DNA of 64,000 nucleotides from Saprospiraceae bacterium (GTDB lineage: Bacteria > Bacteroidota > Bacteroidia > Chitinophagales > Saprospiraceae). Position numbers and translations under genes: made by a program. Below, in pieces: positions 1 to 8,931 of this stretch. Position 1 is the stretch's first letter. Each line of letters begins with the position of its first letter. The DNA is taken from positions 124,001 to 188,000 of the forward strand of contig JADJVN010000003.1 of the NCBI GenBank assembly GCA_016710585.1, given 5' to 3'. Under the pieces are notes generated by a model. The model saw only the letters and a list, made by a program, of their open reading frames with translations, was not told the origin of the DNA and made no database searches.

Positions 1-1
1 A

Positions 2-418
2 TATGAGATCACAGGATCCATCTCAGATGTTCTATTTTACATTGCATTGTTAGTTACACTACTCTCTGCTTTGAGTATTTTTATCAGTCTCATTCAATCC
101 GCACATGAAAGAAAAAAAGAAATCTCTATGATGAGATTAACTGGTGTAAGCAGGTCCTTTATCTTTAATAATATTTTGTTTGAAGGATTATTAATTCTTT
201 TAATTGGATTTCTGCTCGGAATCATTTCTGCTCACTTGCTTGTTGAATTATTGGGACATGCAGGTTCTCTAAAAAATAAATACGGCATACATGGATTTGC
301 ATTTTATCGAAGTGAATTGTACACCTTTGCATTATTACTCATTCTTGTAATATTTGCTTCACTTTATCCATCCTACAAAGCCTACAAAGTCAATGTTCAT
401 GAAAGTCTTCAATCTTAA
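2..418 (+). CDS. FtsX/MacB-like ABC transporter permease, C-terminal part (runs off left edge)
   Basis: The reading frame is open from the left edge of the window, so only the last ~138 residues are present. They show three hydrophobic segments. The first is followed by the charged cytoplasmic stretch HERKKEISMMRLTGVSR, typical of the FtsX-like permease domain (the 'E-I-x-x-M-R-x-x-G' signature between its TM segments). The protein ends YPSYKAYKVNVHESLQS, resembling the 'P-A-x-x-A-x-x-x-x-P-x-x-x-L' end of MacB/FtsX/LolCE permeases. The role would be the membrane subunit of an ABC exporter or lipoprotein/division-type complex; the partner ATPase lies outside the window. Internal start codons (a TTG at 47) are unlikely to be real starts, because the frame is coherent upstream of them. 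Confidence 0.75.
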   Translation, partial: YEITGSISDVLFYIALLVTLLSALSIFISLIQSAHERKKEISMMRLTGVSRSFIFNNILFEGLLILLIGFLLGIISAHLLVELLGHAGSLKNKYGIHGFAFYRSELYTFALLLILVIFASLYPSYKAYKVNVHESLQS

Positions 419-444
419 ATCTCCTGAGCTAAACTAAAATACAA

Positions 445-1515
445 TTAAGCAGCATTCCCCATTGCTTTCAGATGATTCACATGTGAAGCAATAGCATATC
501 TTACTTTTGGATATTCAATATATTCAATTCCAAATTCTTTACAAGTCTGACGAATAATATCGCTGATGGCAGGATAATGAATATGTGAAATTTTTGGAAA
601 TAAATGATGTTCAATTTGAAAATTCAAGCCCCCTACAAACCAACTTACCAATTTGTTTTTTGTAGCAAAATTTGCTGTAGTTTTTAATTGATGAACTGCC
701 CATTCGTCTTCCATTTTACCAGACTTCAAATCTGCTTGTGGAAAGTGTGTATCCTCGACTGTATGGGCAAGCTGAAATACAATACTCAATACAAATCCTG
801 CAACTAATGTCATCACCAGAAAATAGACTAAAAATAGTTTAATTCCCAAAAAATACAAAGGCAAACCAATAAACAAAAACAAATGTAAAGCCTTAAATAA
901 CCAGAATACAATATGGTCATTAAGCTTCATATTGTTGATTTTAATTTCTCCAATAGAACCTCTAAAATATTTTATATAATCCAATACAAAAATCCAAAGT
1001 ATATAAAGAAATGAATATAAAATCCAAAAATAATAATGCTGATATTTATGCATCATATATTTCTTCTGAGTTTTTGACATCCTCATAAAAATTCCTACAT
1101 CGATATCATCATCCACGCCATCAATATTGGTATATGTGTGATGAATAACATTGTGTTTCATATTCCAAAGAAAACTATTCGCACCTAGGACATTTACAGT
1201 ATAAGCAGACATCGTATTAATCCACTTATGTGAACTGAAACTGCCATGAGATCCATCATGCATGATATTAAATCCGATACCTGCAACCAGTACACCTAAT
1301 AAAATGCTCTCTAAAACTACAAAAAACACATTCGGAGTAAAGAAAACCACATGGGTATAAATCAAAATAATCGAACAAATTAAAATTACTGCTTTCAAAT
1401 ATAACTTGTAATTACCAGTCATTTTAACCTTCTTTTGCTCAAAGTAGTTATTTATTCTTACTCTCAATTCATTGTGAAATGAATTTTCACTTACCGAAAA
1501 TTTTGGTACAGCCAT
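445..1515 (-). CDS. Membrane fatty acid (acyl-CoA/acyl-lipid) desaturase
   Basis: The 356-residue protein has the three histidine boxes of membrane di-iron desaturases: HDGSH at residues 86-90, HNVIHH at 121-126 and QIEHH at 300-304. The glutamine in the third box is characteristic of the front-end / linoleoyl-CoA (delta-6-like) desaturase branch. There is no cytochrome b5 domain, so electrons must come from a separate carrier. Hydrophobic segments surround residues ~42-60, 64-84, 160-180 and 215-250. The expected role is O2-dependent introduction of double bonds into membrane fatty acids. It is convergent with the upstream permease (26-bp gap) and is transcribed alone. A minus-strand -7 box (TAACTTTG, read from 1548 to 1541) lies just upstream of the start. 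Substrate and regiospecificity cannot be told from sequence. Confidence 0.92.
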   Translation of the reverse strand: MAVPKFSVSENSFHNELRVRINNYFEQKKVKMTGNYKLYLKAVILICSIILIYTHVVFFTPNVFFVVLESILLGVLVAGIGFNIMHDGSHGSFSSHKWINTMSAYTVNVLGANSFLWNMKHNVIHHTYTNIDGVDDDIDVGIFMRMSKTQKKYMMHKYQHYYFWILYSFLYILWIFVLDYIKYFRGSIGEIKINNMKLNDHIVFWLFKALHLFLFIGLPLYFLGIKLFLVYFLVMTLVAGFVLSIVFQLAHTVEDTHFPQADLKSGKMEDEWAVHQLKTTANFATKNKLVSWFVGGLNFQIEHHLFPKISHIHYPAISDIIRQTCKEFGIEYIEYPKVRYAIASHVNHLKAMGNAA

Positions 1516-1900
1516 CCTACTGAATTCTTAATTAATATCACAAAGTTAACCAGATTTAATGAGAATTAAATTTTTTGTGAACAAGTTATTTTTAAATTTA
1601 TGATAAAATTTCAAATTAGTTAATTGTTATATATTTATATTATGTTAAATCAAGTAATTATAAATTTAAATTGAAATAAACAACTAGCCTCTTGATTTTT
1701 ACCTACTTGCTTTTAAAATTCAAAAAATTGAATTCACATTCTTATTTTTTTGAAAACTAATACCTAACTAAAAAAAACTTTTTATTAAGGCTTTTCGTTG
1801 ACCTAAGTTAAGTAAGAAGATTTTTAGTCATTAAGCAAAGAGGCCATGTTATCAGAAAACTAGTATCTTTACTGAACCAAAGTCAATTAAACTATTAAAT
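1516..1900. other. Divergent AT-rich intergenic region
   Basis: These 385 bp separate the divergent desaturase and oligopeptide-type binding protein genes and hold no plausible gene. Visible signals are a minus-strand -7 box TAACTTTG (1548-1541) for the desaturase, and a plus-strand near-match TATCTTTA (1864-1871) about 30 bp before the binding-protein start. Neither has a clear TTTG at the -33 spacing. Otherwise I see only A/T tracts. Confidence 0.4.
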
Positions 1901-3640
1901 ATGAATTCTCAATATTTATTCCGATTCTCCACTCCAGTTATATTGATCGTTTGTCTTTCACTTTTCTATTCTTGTAGTCCAGACAAAAAAGACGATAAAG
2001 AAACAATCAGAATCAGAATTCAAGATGAACCTGATTGCCTCAATCCTATCATTTCTCAAAGTTCCTTAGCTACTCAAATAGAAAACCAAATTATGCCTCC
2101 ACTTTTTGAATATGATGGAGAAGATTTGGAGATTAAACCAATATTGATCAAAGAACTCAGCAGTCAAAAAATAGTTAATGATTCTACTGTTGCTTATGAT
2201 TATCAATTTTTGGATGAAGCTGCTTGGGAGGATGGCTCAAAACTAACAGTTAAAGATTTAGAATTTACAATTAAAGCTGCTTTAAATCCTTATCTGAAAA
2301 ATAAAACTTGGAGAAATACATTAAAAAATATTATCAATGTTGAATCAAGCGATCCAAGTGGAAATTCTTTTACAATAAGTATAAATAAAAATTATTTTCT
2401 GGCTCGTGAAATGAGTGGCAATTATAATTTATATCCAGAATACATTTATGATCAAAACAAAACTCTTCGTCATTTTAATATTCCTGATTTATTGAATAAA
2501 GATTCCGCTCAATTTACGATAGAAGAACATCAATTACTGAAGTCATTTGCCGATGAATTTCAAAATGCTGATCATTGTAGTAAATTAATTTCAGGTGCTG
2601 GAGCATATAAATTGCTGAGTTGGGAAAAAGGAAGTAAGCTAATTTTAGAGCGCAAATCCAATTGGTGGGGAGATAAGTTAAAATCTCCAAACACATTGCA
2701 AACAGCTTTCGCAAAAAAAATCGAATATCAAGTAATTCCAGATGATGTTGCAGCTATTGCTGCCTTGAAAAATGGTTCATTGGACCTAAGCACCTTGTCT
2801 CCTAAACAATTTGTAACATTAAAAAAAGAAAATTTGCCTTCATTGCTTTTTGCAACACCTACAATTATGCAATATTATTACATTGAAATAAATAATACAA
2901 AACCAGGACTATCAGAAAAGGCTGTTCGTCTGGCTATGGCTCATGCCTTAGATCAAGACAATTTTATAAAGAATCAAATGGAAGGACTAGCTACCAGAAT
3001 AGTTGGACCAGTCCACCCAAGTAAAACCTTCTACAATAAATCACTTCAACCATATACTTATGATATAGATTTAGCTAAAAAATTATTGAGTGATGCATCT
3101 TGGAAAGACACAGATCAAGATGGAATTTTAGATAAAATAGTTGCAGGTAAAAAAATAAAATTAGCATTTCAAATTTTAGTTTCAGGAAAAGACCTTGGAA
3201 GAAATATGGCCTTGCACTTACAAGAAGAATGTAAAAAAATTGGAATAGCTATTGAAATAATTAGTAAAGAAGGAACGATATTTCAAAAAGATCTTCAAGA
3301 GAGAAATTTTGATCTAGCCACTTCTGTAACAAGACAAAGTCCATCGCTTTGGGATCCATTTCAAAGTTGGCATTCTTCCAATATCCAAGCTTCAAAGACC
3401 AACAGATGTGGTTTTGCTACACCAGAAACTGATAGTTTGATTCAAATCATCCGAACTGCAGAAAGTGAACCAATCAGAAATCAAGCTTATTTAAAATTTC
3501 AAGAAATATTACATGAGAATGAACCACAAATTTTCTTATTTTCTCCCACTGAAAGAATTGTTTATTCAAGTAAATTAAAATTTAATCCTACAGCAAAAAG
3601 ACCAGGTTATACAGAAAATAATATGCAGAAAATTGATTAA
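1901..3640 (+). CDS. ABC transporter substrate-binding lipoprotein, family 5 (peptide/nickel type)
   Basis: A 579-residue SBP_bac_5 (DppA/OppA-like) protein. A hydrophobic signal peptide ends in the lipobox FYSC (Cys ~25), so it should be an envelope-anchored lipoprotein. The mature part begins with the family's usual layout, including 'EPDCLNPI' and later a Trp-rich region (SWEKGSKLILERKSNWWGD) typical of oligopeptide-binding proteins. Near residue 400 there is a 'DTDQDGILDK' segment seen in many of these proteins. The length is normal for the family. It is the first gene of a three-gene operon with two permeases (11-bp gap to the next). The ligand is unknown: peptide, nickel chelate or another oligomer are all possible. 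Confidence 0.88.
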   Translation: MNSQYLFRFSTPVILIVCLSLFYSCSPDKKDDKETIRIRIQDEPDCLNPIISQSSLATQIENQIMPPLFEYDGEDLEIKPILIKELSSQKIVNDSTVAYDYQFLDEAAWEDGSKLTVKDLEFTIKAALNPYLKNKTWRNTLKNIINVESSDPSGNSFTISINKNYFLAREMSGNYNLYPEYIYDQNKTLRHFNIPDLLNKDSAQFTIEEHQLLKSFADEFQNADHCSKLISGAGAYKLLSWEKGSKLILERKSNWWGDKLKSPNTLQTAFAKKIEYQVIPDDVAAIAALKNGSLDLSTLSPKQFVTLKKENLPSLLFATPTIMQYYYIEINNTKPGLSEKAVRLAMAHALDQDNFIKNQMEGLATRIVGPVHPSKTFYNKSLQPYTYDIDLAKKLLSDASWKDTDQDGILDKIVAGKKIKLAFQILVSGKDLGRNMALHLQEECKKIGIAIEIISKEGTIFQKDLQERNFDLATSVTRQSPSLWDPFQSWHSSNIQASKTNRCGFATPETDSLIQIIRTAESEPIRNQAYLKFQEILHENEPQIFLFSPTERIVYSSKLKFNPTAKRPGYTENNMQKID

Positions 3641-3651
3641 AAATTGAATTA

Positions 3652-4680
3652 ATGCAAAATTCACTTTTCAAAAAACTTATCTTCTCCATTTTTGTGCTTC
3701 TTGGTTCAATTTGGATGATCTGTTATTTGATTAGTTTAATTCCTGGAAATGCTTCAGACTTTTATGCAGAAGATTCCAACACTCAAATAATCAATAATCA
3801 AGCTGAAAAACTTCCAGTTTTTTATTTCAGTGTTTTACCTGCACATTCAACGGAAGATATTTCGATTCCTTCCTTTTTGCCAAATTTTAAGTGGAATGGT
3901 TCTCAAAATAGTTTTCAGATGACCATTCTTCAAACTTTAGATTTAGTTTTTGGGAATTCAAGTAGTAATCTAACGTCTATCCGTCATAAAATTATTGATG
4001 CACTTTCTTGGACATTTTGCATCCAATTTCTTCATTATTTTCTATTATTAATTATTTCAATAATTATTGGCAAATACATTTCAAACAATAGTAGTGCTTT
4101 CTCAAAAATTATTTCATCATTTTTTTTGGCATTACATGCTATTCCTTCTTTTTGGCTTGCAAGTTTATTGATTTTTATTTTTTGTACTCAGTGGTTTTTA
4201 TTTCCAAATTCTTTCCTGAATATTACTGAAAATTCAGTGTGGTACAATTTACTTCATTCTCCACAATATTTTATACTTCCTATAATATGCCTTATATTTC
4301 CTTCTATAAGCTATGTAAGTAGAATTTATAGTGAAGGACTGAAGAAAGCTACTCAATCCACATTTTGGAATAGAGCATTAAGCACTGGTATATCTTCATC
4401 AAAATTGACAAATCTTGAAGCACAACCATTTGGTTTAATTTCTATTTTTGGATGGTTTGTTGGAATTATTCCTGCCTTGTTTATTGGATCTGTGATAATT
4501 GAAAACTTATTTAGCATCCCTGGAATGGGAAGATTATTATTTCATTCGATATCAATTAGAGATTGGGATATTGTAAAATATATTTTAATATTTATTAGCA
4601 CTATTTCTATTTTAGCATATTTACTTTCAGATTTCCTTATTAGATTGGTTGACCCTAGAATGAGAAAAAATGAAAATTAA
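3652..4680 (+). CDS. ABC transporter permease, DppB/OppB-like
   Basis: A 342-residue integral membrane protein with the binding-protein-dependent transport fold. It has an N-terminal TM (residues ~8-28), a periplasmic stretch of ~90 residues, then about five TMs. The EAA-like loop is seen as 'ALSTGISSSKLTNLEAQPFG', followed by the family hallmark 'ENLFSIPGMGRLLFHSI' and the C-terminal 'LIRLVDPRMR', typical of DppB-type subunits. The longer periplasmic insertion after TM1 is usual in Bacteroidota members. The gene sits between the binding lipoprotein and the second permease, which overlaps it by 11 bp, indicating translational coupling. Confidence 0.87.
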   Translation: MQNSLFKKLIFSIFVLLGSIWMICYLISLIPGNASDFYAEDSNTQIINNQAEKLPVFYFSVLPAHSTEDISIPSFLPNFKWNGSQNSFQMTILQTLDLVFGNSSSNLTSIRHKIIDALSWTFCIQFLHYFLLLIISIIIGKYISNNSSAFSKIISSFFLALHAIPSFWLASLLIFIFCTQWFLFPNSFLNITENSVWYNLLHSPQYFILPIICLIFPSISYVSRIYSEGLKKATQSTFWNRALSTGISSSKLTNLEAQPFGLISIFGWFVGIIPALFIGSVIIENLFSIPGMGRLLFHSISIRDWDIVKYILIFISTISILAYLLSDFLIRLVDPRMRKNEN

Positions 4681-5893
4681 TTTTTTTAATTCAATCCGTT
4701 CTCGAGGTTTCAATAATAGTATTATTTTTTCTGTAATAGTTTTGTTTGTTTGTTCGTTTTTTGCCAGATGCATTACAGGATCAAGACCAATATTATGCAA
4801 GTACAAATCTGAATATTACAGTTTTTTCTTTGCTTCATCAATCAAAAATAAAGGACTACTAAAACAAGATCTTCAGTTAATTGCAAATAATAATTTTCAT
4901 AAACTGGATTATGACTTTGTGATCTGGCCTGTTTTTTCAAACGATCCTTATGAATTAAATTTATCTCATGCGTGGACTAAACCATTTACAATAATTGAGA
5001 AAGATGGCTTAAAGAAAAATTTGTATTTTGGAAGTAATGATGTAGGAAGAGATATTTTTTCTGGTTGTATTTATGGACTTCAAAATGGAATGATATTATC
5101 ACTATTCGCGATCTTCATTTCATTATTGTTTGGCTTTATACCCACTGTTATTTTAAGCTATCTGCACAGTATTGATAGAAAGTATTCTTTAATTTCATGG
5201 ATATTTATATTTCTTGCTGCATTAGTCTTCGCCTATACCTTAGCCTTTATTTTAGAATTTAAAACTATTTCTGCACCAGCTTTAATTTATTGTGTCTGTA
5301 TTATCCTGCTCTTAAATTTCTTAGCATTTCGTTATAGAAACAAAGGTCGAAACCTTAATTTTACATTTGATCGATTCATATTATATTTCTTGATTTTATT
5401 CCAGTCTATTCCATTATTAATTTATTTCCTTGTTTTAAGTCAAATTATTATTAAACCTAATATTATTATGATTGGATTCATGATTGGGATTTTATATGCT
5501 CCGATTATAATGAAATATACGCGGTATTTCACTTGGAATAGAAGTCAAGAAAATTTTATTCAATCTAAAATTGCTTTAGGATTTTCAGACAGCAATATTT
5601 TAAGAACATGCATCATTCCTAATGTATTAAAAGATCTATTTCCTATCCTTGCTTTTGGTATTTGCAATATCGTTTTATTGGAGGCTTCTCTTCGTTTTCT
5701 AGGACTAGGTATGGCCATAGAAGAAATAAGCCTTGGCGCTTTTCTGCATCAGTCACGTAGTTTTCCGCAAGCTTGGTGGCTTATAATTTTCCCAGGTCTG
5801 TGCATCTATTTTATTACCTATACATTTTATCGAATTGGCGAAATCCTTTCTCAAGACCTAAATTTGCAATCGATGAATTCAATAGAAAATTAA
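4670..5893 (+). CDS. ABC transporter permease, DppC/OppC-like
   Basis: At 407 residues this is longer than the ~300 typical of DppC. It has an N-terminal TM (~17-35), a ~90-residue external stretch ending 'FGSNDVGRDIFSGCIYG' (the 'GTDxxGRD' motif of DppC proteins), then roughly seven TMs. Two extra TMs (residues ~170-225) lie between the normal first and second core helices. The EAA loop reads 'ALGFSDSNILRTCIIPN', followed by 'LLEASLRFLGLG', diagnostic of this permease class. It forms a heterodimer with the preceding permease. No ATP-binding subunit follows; the next gene is convergent, so the ATPases must be encoded elsewhere. Confidence 0.86.
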   Translation: MKINFFNSIRSRGFNNSIIFSVIVLFVCSFFARCITGSRPILCKYKSEYYSFFFASSIKNKGLLKQDLQLIANNNFHKLDYDFVIWPVFSNDPYELNLSHAWTKPFTIIEKDGLKKNLYFGSNDVGRDIFSGCIYGLQNGMILSLFAIFISLLFGFIPTVILSYLHSIDRKYSLISWIFIFLAALVFAYTLAFILEFKTISAPALIYCVCIILLLNFLAFRYRNKGRNLNFTFDRFILYFLILFQSIPLLIYFLVLSQIIIKPNIIMIGFMIGILYAPIIMKYTRYFTWNRSQENFIQSKIALGFSDSNILRTCIIPNVLKDLFPILAFGICNIVLLEASLRFLGLGMAIEEISLGAFLHQSRSFPQAWWLIIFPGLCIYFITYTFYRIGEILSQDLNLQSMNSIEN

Positions 5894-5927
5894 AAATTTC
5901 ATCTGAATTAATAAAAATTTAGGTGAA

Positions 5928-6140
5928 TTATTTTTTAGTTTTTTTCTTATTTAATCTTTTTTGTTGCTCTTTACTCAGCAGTCCAGATTTGGTTTTACCC
6001 TTTGGCAATCCATCCTTTCCCACCTTTCCTACGAAGTCTTCTGTCGGACAACCATAGCCCTTTTTACAAGCAGAAGTTGAAAATAGGAAACCAATACATA
6101 AAATAAAAATAAAAAAGTATGATGATCTAAAAGTCTTCAT
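5928..6140 (-). CDS. Small lipoprotein of unknown function, Lys-rich tail
   Basis: A 70-residue protein with a signal peptide and lipobox STSAC (Cys ~25). A short mature part follows, with 'KKGYGCPTEDFVGK' and a strongly basic C-terminus (LNKKKTKK). Such tiny basic lipoproteins are common in Bacteroidota, often unannotated. No function can be assigned. The gene is convergent with the ABC permease gene (34-bp gap). Confidence 0.6.
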   Translation of the reverse strand: MKTFRSSYFFIFILCIGFLFSTSACKKGYGCPTEDFVGKVGKDGLPKGKTKSGLLSKEQQKRLNKKKTKK

Positions 6141-6261
6141 TTTATTGGTAATTTACTGATACTCAATGCCAAGAATCCAATAATAATAAGCTTCTTGACA
6201 TATTAAAACGACAGAAAGCCCATGAATATTGAGTTCTAAGCATAAATTTATATTTAAATAT

Positions 6262-6293
6262 TTTGTATATATAAAAAAATCAATATATCTTTG
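6262..6293 (+). promoter_or_regulatory. Bacteroidota-type promoter of the HU gene
   Basis: TTTG at 6262-6265 (-33 element) and TATCTTTG at 6286-6293 (-7 element, perfect TAnnTTTG) are separated by 20 bp. This is the spacing expected for the primary sigma factor of Bacteroidota. Transcription should start ~7 nt further on, giving a ~27-nt A/T-rich leader before the HU start at 6327. It is one of the cleanest promoters in the window. Confidence 0.75.
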
Positions 6294-6326
6294 TCATGTA
6301 AAATTAATTAAAAAAATTTAATAATC

Positions 6327-6602
6327 ATGAACAAAGGAGATTTAATTAGCAAAGTAGCTGAAGAGGCTGAATTGACAAAAGCACAAGCTGCTGTTGCAGT
6401 TGATACTGTTTTTACAGCTATCGAAAAAGCCCTTAAAAAAGGTGAGAGTGTAATCTTAGTTGGATTTGGTACATTTTCAACTGCTGTAAGAGAAGCTAGA
6501 ACAGGTAGAAATCCTGCAACTGGAAAAGCAATCAAAATTCCAAAGAAAAGAGTTGCTAGATTTAAGGCTGGTAAAGGTCTTTCTGAAGCAGTAAAAAAAT
6601 AA
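6327..6602 (+). CDS. HU-family nucleoid-associated DNA-binding protein
   Basis: A 91-residue histone-like protein with the classical HU layout: an N-terminal helical dimerisation part (MNKGDLISKVAEEAELTKAQ), the 'GFGTF' turn at residues ~47-51, and the beta-arm signature 'RTGRNPATGKAIKIP', whose Arg and Pro contact and kink DNA. The length is typical of HU alpha/beta. It acts as a dimer in chromosome compaction and global regulation. It stands alone with its own promoter (6262-6293) and a strong terminator (6624-6661). Confidence 0.96.
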   Translation: MNKGDLISKVAEEAELTKAQAAVAVDTVFTAIEKALKKGESVILVGFGTFSTAVREARTGRNPATGKAIKIPKKRVARFKAGKGLSEAVKK

Positions 6603-6623
6603 GCCTTCCCCGAAGAATTATTT

Positions 6624-6661
6624 AACCCTGATAAGTTATTAAATTTATCAGGGTTTTTTTA
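6624..6661 (+). terminator. Intrinsic terminator of the HU gene
   Basis: A perfect 11-bp stem (AACCCTGATAA at 6624-6634 with TTATCAGGGTT at 6645-6655) encloses a 10-nt loop and is followed directly by a T run to 6660. It begins 21 bp after the HU stop codon. Confidence 0.9.
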
Positions 6662-6675
6662 TTAATTATTTGGCT

Positions 6676-7125
6676 TTATCTTAGAAATGTCCAAATCAAC
6701 AGTATTATAGAAAAAAACTTCACAATATTAATTCCAATAAACATTAATAAATTATTTCGTTCAGCCGTTGTCGGCTCAGACCAAAAAGCAAAAAACGGAA
6801 AATATTTTATGAGGAATTTTGGCTCAGATTTCACTACTTCTTGACATCGCTCATTTTCAGGGATGATATTGTCCAGAGCCTCAATATAACCATTATATCT
6901 TTGCTCAAAAGTCTTATTTTGAATCTGATACCTATATAAGTAGATTCTATCTGGATTACAACTATGATTATAAATGACTGCTTCCGTTTCTTTACTAAAA
7001 AACCTCAATGCCAATGATCTAAATGGATCTTCTACATTCAATGCTGGAAGTAAAAAGAAACAAGCAGCAAAGAATAACACAATAAATTTTAGCCAATACC
7101 ACATTTTTTCTAAAATTATCCTCAA
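6676..7125 (-). CDS. Two-TM membrane protein of unknown function (DUF3592-like layout)
   Basis: A 149-residue protein with one TM near the N-terminus (residues ~12-30) and one at the C-terminus (~125-147). They flank a soluble stretch with 'ETEAVIYNHSCNPDRIYLYRYQ' and a second Cys (ERCQE). A beta-rich domain between two TMs resembles DUF3592-type proteins, but I do not recognise it with certainty. It ends close to the HU terminator on the opposite strand. Confidence 0.55.
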   Translation of the reverse strand: MRIILEKMWYWLKFIVLFFAACFFLLPALNVEDPFRSLALRFFSKETEAVIYNHSCNPDRIYLYRYQIQNKTFEQRYNGYIEALDNIIPENERCQEVVKSEPKFLIKYFPFFAFWSEPTTAERNNLLMFIGINIVKFFSIILLIWTFLR

Positions 7126-7286
7126 AAATATATGAATTGTTGAATATAAGAAGAATTAATTTATTCCTTATCGATTCTGTATTCTCCAACGCTTGTATTT
7201 TAGATACGCAACAATATATTTTTTGAACTTGTAAATTTTTACTTAAATTAGAATATTATTCCTTTACTTTGTTATAAATTGATAAA

Positions 7287-7777
7287 ATGAAAAGGAAAAT
7301 AATTATAGCTTTGGCCGTTGCATTAGTAATCATTCAATTTTTTCAAATTGAAAAAACCAGTAATAGTTCCAATCCAAACGATGTAAAATTAAAATATCCC
7401 AGCAGCTCCACTGTTTCAGATATTTTATCAAATGCATGTTATGATTGCCATAGCAATGAAACGATTTACCCATGGTACAGCAATATTCAACCTGTGGGTT
7501 GGCTCCTACAAGCACATATTAAAGAAGGTAAGAAGCATTTAAATTTTTCAGAATTTACCAATAGGAAAATTTCATATCAAAATCACAAATTTGAAGAAAT
7601 AATTGAAATGGTTAAAGAAAAGAAATGCCAATTCCTTCCTATACCTGGATGGGATTACATCCTAAAGCTAAAATTTCTGATGCGCAAAGAGAAGCGTTAA
7701 TCAGTTGGGCACAATCCAATATGAATACCTTATCTTCAACATATCCAGCAGATAGTCTGGTGATGAAACGAAATTAA
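7287..7777 (+). pseudogene. Haem-binding-domain (CxxCH) protein, frameshifted
   Basis: Reading from 7287 gives a signal-anchor followed by 'SNACYDCHSNETIYPWYS', the CxxCH haem-binding motif of the small Haem_bd (PF14376-like) proteins. It runs into a wrong frame after residue ~113 and stops at 7700. A -1 shift at about 7620-7625 restores the family's C-terminal part: 'MPIPSYTW', then 'HPKAKISDAQREALISWAQ', ending at 7777. One missing A in the A-rich stretch before 7626 would explain the break. The complete product would be ~163 residues, a periplasmic cytochrome-like protein. This is either a true mutation or a single-base assembly error. Confidence 0.75.
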
Positions 7778-7835
7778 AAAAAATGTAAGTGCCCCCTGCA
7801 AACTGATATCTATATGAGATAACTCAGTTTTTCAT

Positions 7836-7843
7836 TACCTTTG
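7836..7843 (+). promoter_or_regulatory. Candidate -7 element for serC
   Basis: TACCTTTG matches the TAnnTTTG box perfectly and lies 17 bp before the serC start, allowing a ~10-nt leader. No TTTG or TTG is present at the expected -33 spacing, so the promoter may be weak or need an activator. Confidence 0.45.
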
Positions 7844-7860
7844 CCAAGTAAAAGTAAAGG

Positions 7861-8931
7861 ATGAAAAAACATAATTTTTATGCAGGTCCTGCAATCTTAC
7901 CTGAAATAGTTCTAAAAGAAGCTGCTCAATCAATCATTAATTTTAATAATAGTGAGCTCTCATTATTAGAAATTTCACATCGGAGCAAGGGCTTTGAAGC
8001 AGTGATGGACGAATCTGAATCATTGGTAAAAGAATTGCTTGGTATTGGAGAAGAATATGCAGTACTTTTTCTGACAGGTGGGGCAAGTTCACAGTTCTTC
8101 ATGATCCCTATGAATATATTAAAAGATGGAGAAAAAGCTGCTTATATCAATACTGGTGTATGGGCATCCGGTGCAATAAAAGAAGTAAAAAATTTCGGCA
8201 TCGCTGAGGTGATTGCATCAAGTGAATCGGATCAATTCCGCCATATTCCAAAAAACTATTCTATTCCTACAGATGCTGCCTATCTGCATATCACTTCAAA
8301 CAACACCATTTATGGCAGTCAATATCAGCATTGGCCAGAATCACCGATTCCATTAGTATGCGATATGTCCTCGGATTTATTTAGTCGACCTGTCGATGGC
8401 AATAAATTTGATTTGATCTATGCAGGTGCACAAAAAAATCTAGGACCAGCAGGAGTTACATTAGTCGTAATAAAAAAATCACTCATGGGAAGAAGTGGAA
8501 GAAAACTTCCTTCAATGTTGAATTATGCCTTACATGCTGAAAAAGGATCAATGTATAATACACCACCTGTATTTCCTATCTATGTATCAATGTTGACGAT
8601 GAGATGGATAAAATCAATGGGAGGTTTGGAGGTCATAGCAAATAGAAATGAGGCAAAAGCCAAATTATTATATGATGAAATTGATCGCAACTCTTGCTTT
8701 GTAGGAACCGTTGCAAAAGAAGACAGATCGAGGATGAATGTTGTCTTTACAGCAAGACATCAAGATCATGAACCACTCTTTTTGGAAGCTTGTAATAAGG
8801 CAAACTGTGTAGGTCTCGCAGGACATAGATCTGTTGGTGGATTCAGAGCTAGTTTGTACAATGCATTAGAACTAGAAAGCGTAGCAACTCTAGTTCAAGT
8901 GATGCAAGATTTTGAAAAGGATCATGCCTAA
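7861..8931 (+). CDS. serC: Phosphoserine aminotransferase
   Basis: A 356-residue class V PLP-dependent aminotransferase. The N-terminus 'HNFYAGPAILP' and the PLP-lysine site 'YAGAQKNLGPAG' (Lys ~192) are SerC hallmarks. The C-terminal 'GHRSVGGFRASLYNA' supplies substrate-phosphate contacts. It converts 3-phosphohydroxypyruvate to phosphoserine, and the homologous 4-phosphohydroxythreonine step feeds pyridoxal phosphate synthesis. The length is normal. The next gene overlaps its end by 8 bp, so the two are probably cotranscribed. Confidence 0.95.
   Translation: MKKHNFYAGPAILPEIVLKEAAQSIINFNNSELSLLEISHRSKGFEAVMDESESLVKELLGIGEEYAVLFLTGGASSQFFMIPMNILKDGEKAAYINTGVWASGAIKEVKNFGIAEVIASSESDQFRHIPKNYSIPTDAAYLHITSNNTIYGSQYQHWPESPIPLVCDMSSDLFSRPVDGNKFDLIYAGAQKNLGPAGVTLVVIKKSLMGRSGRKLPSMLNYALHAEKGSMYNTPPVFPIYVSMLTMRWIKSMGGLEVIANRNEAKAKLLYDEIDRNSCFVGTVAKEDRSRMNVVFTARHQDHEPLFLEACNKANCVGLAGHRSVGGFRASLYNALELESVATLVQVMQDFEKDHA

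Noticed and set aside
7610..7630. Programmed -1 frameshifting in the haem-binding protein
   Set aside because: No X-XXY-YYZ slippery sequence or downstream stem was seen; a one-base loss explains it more simply.
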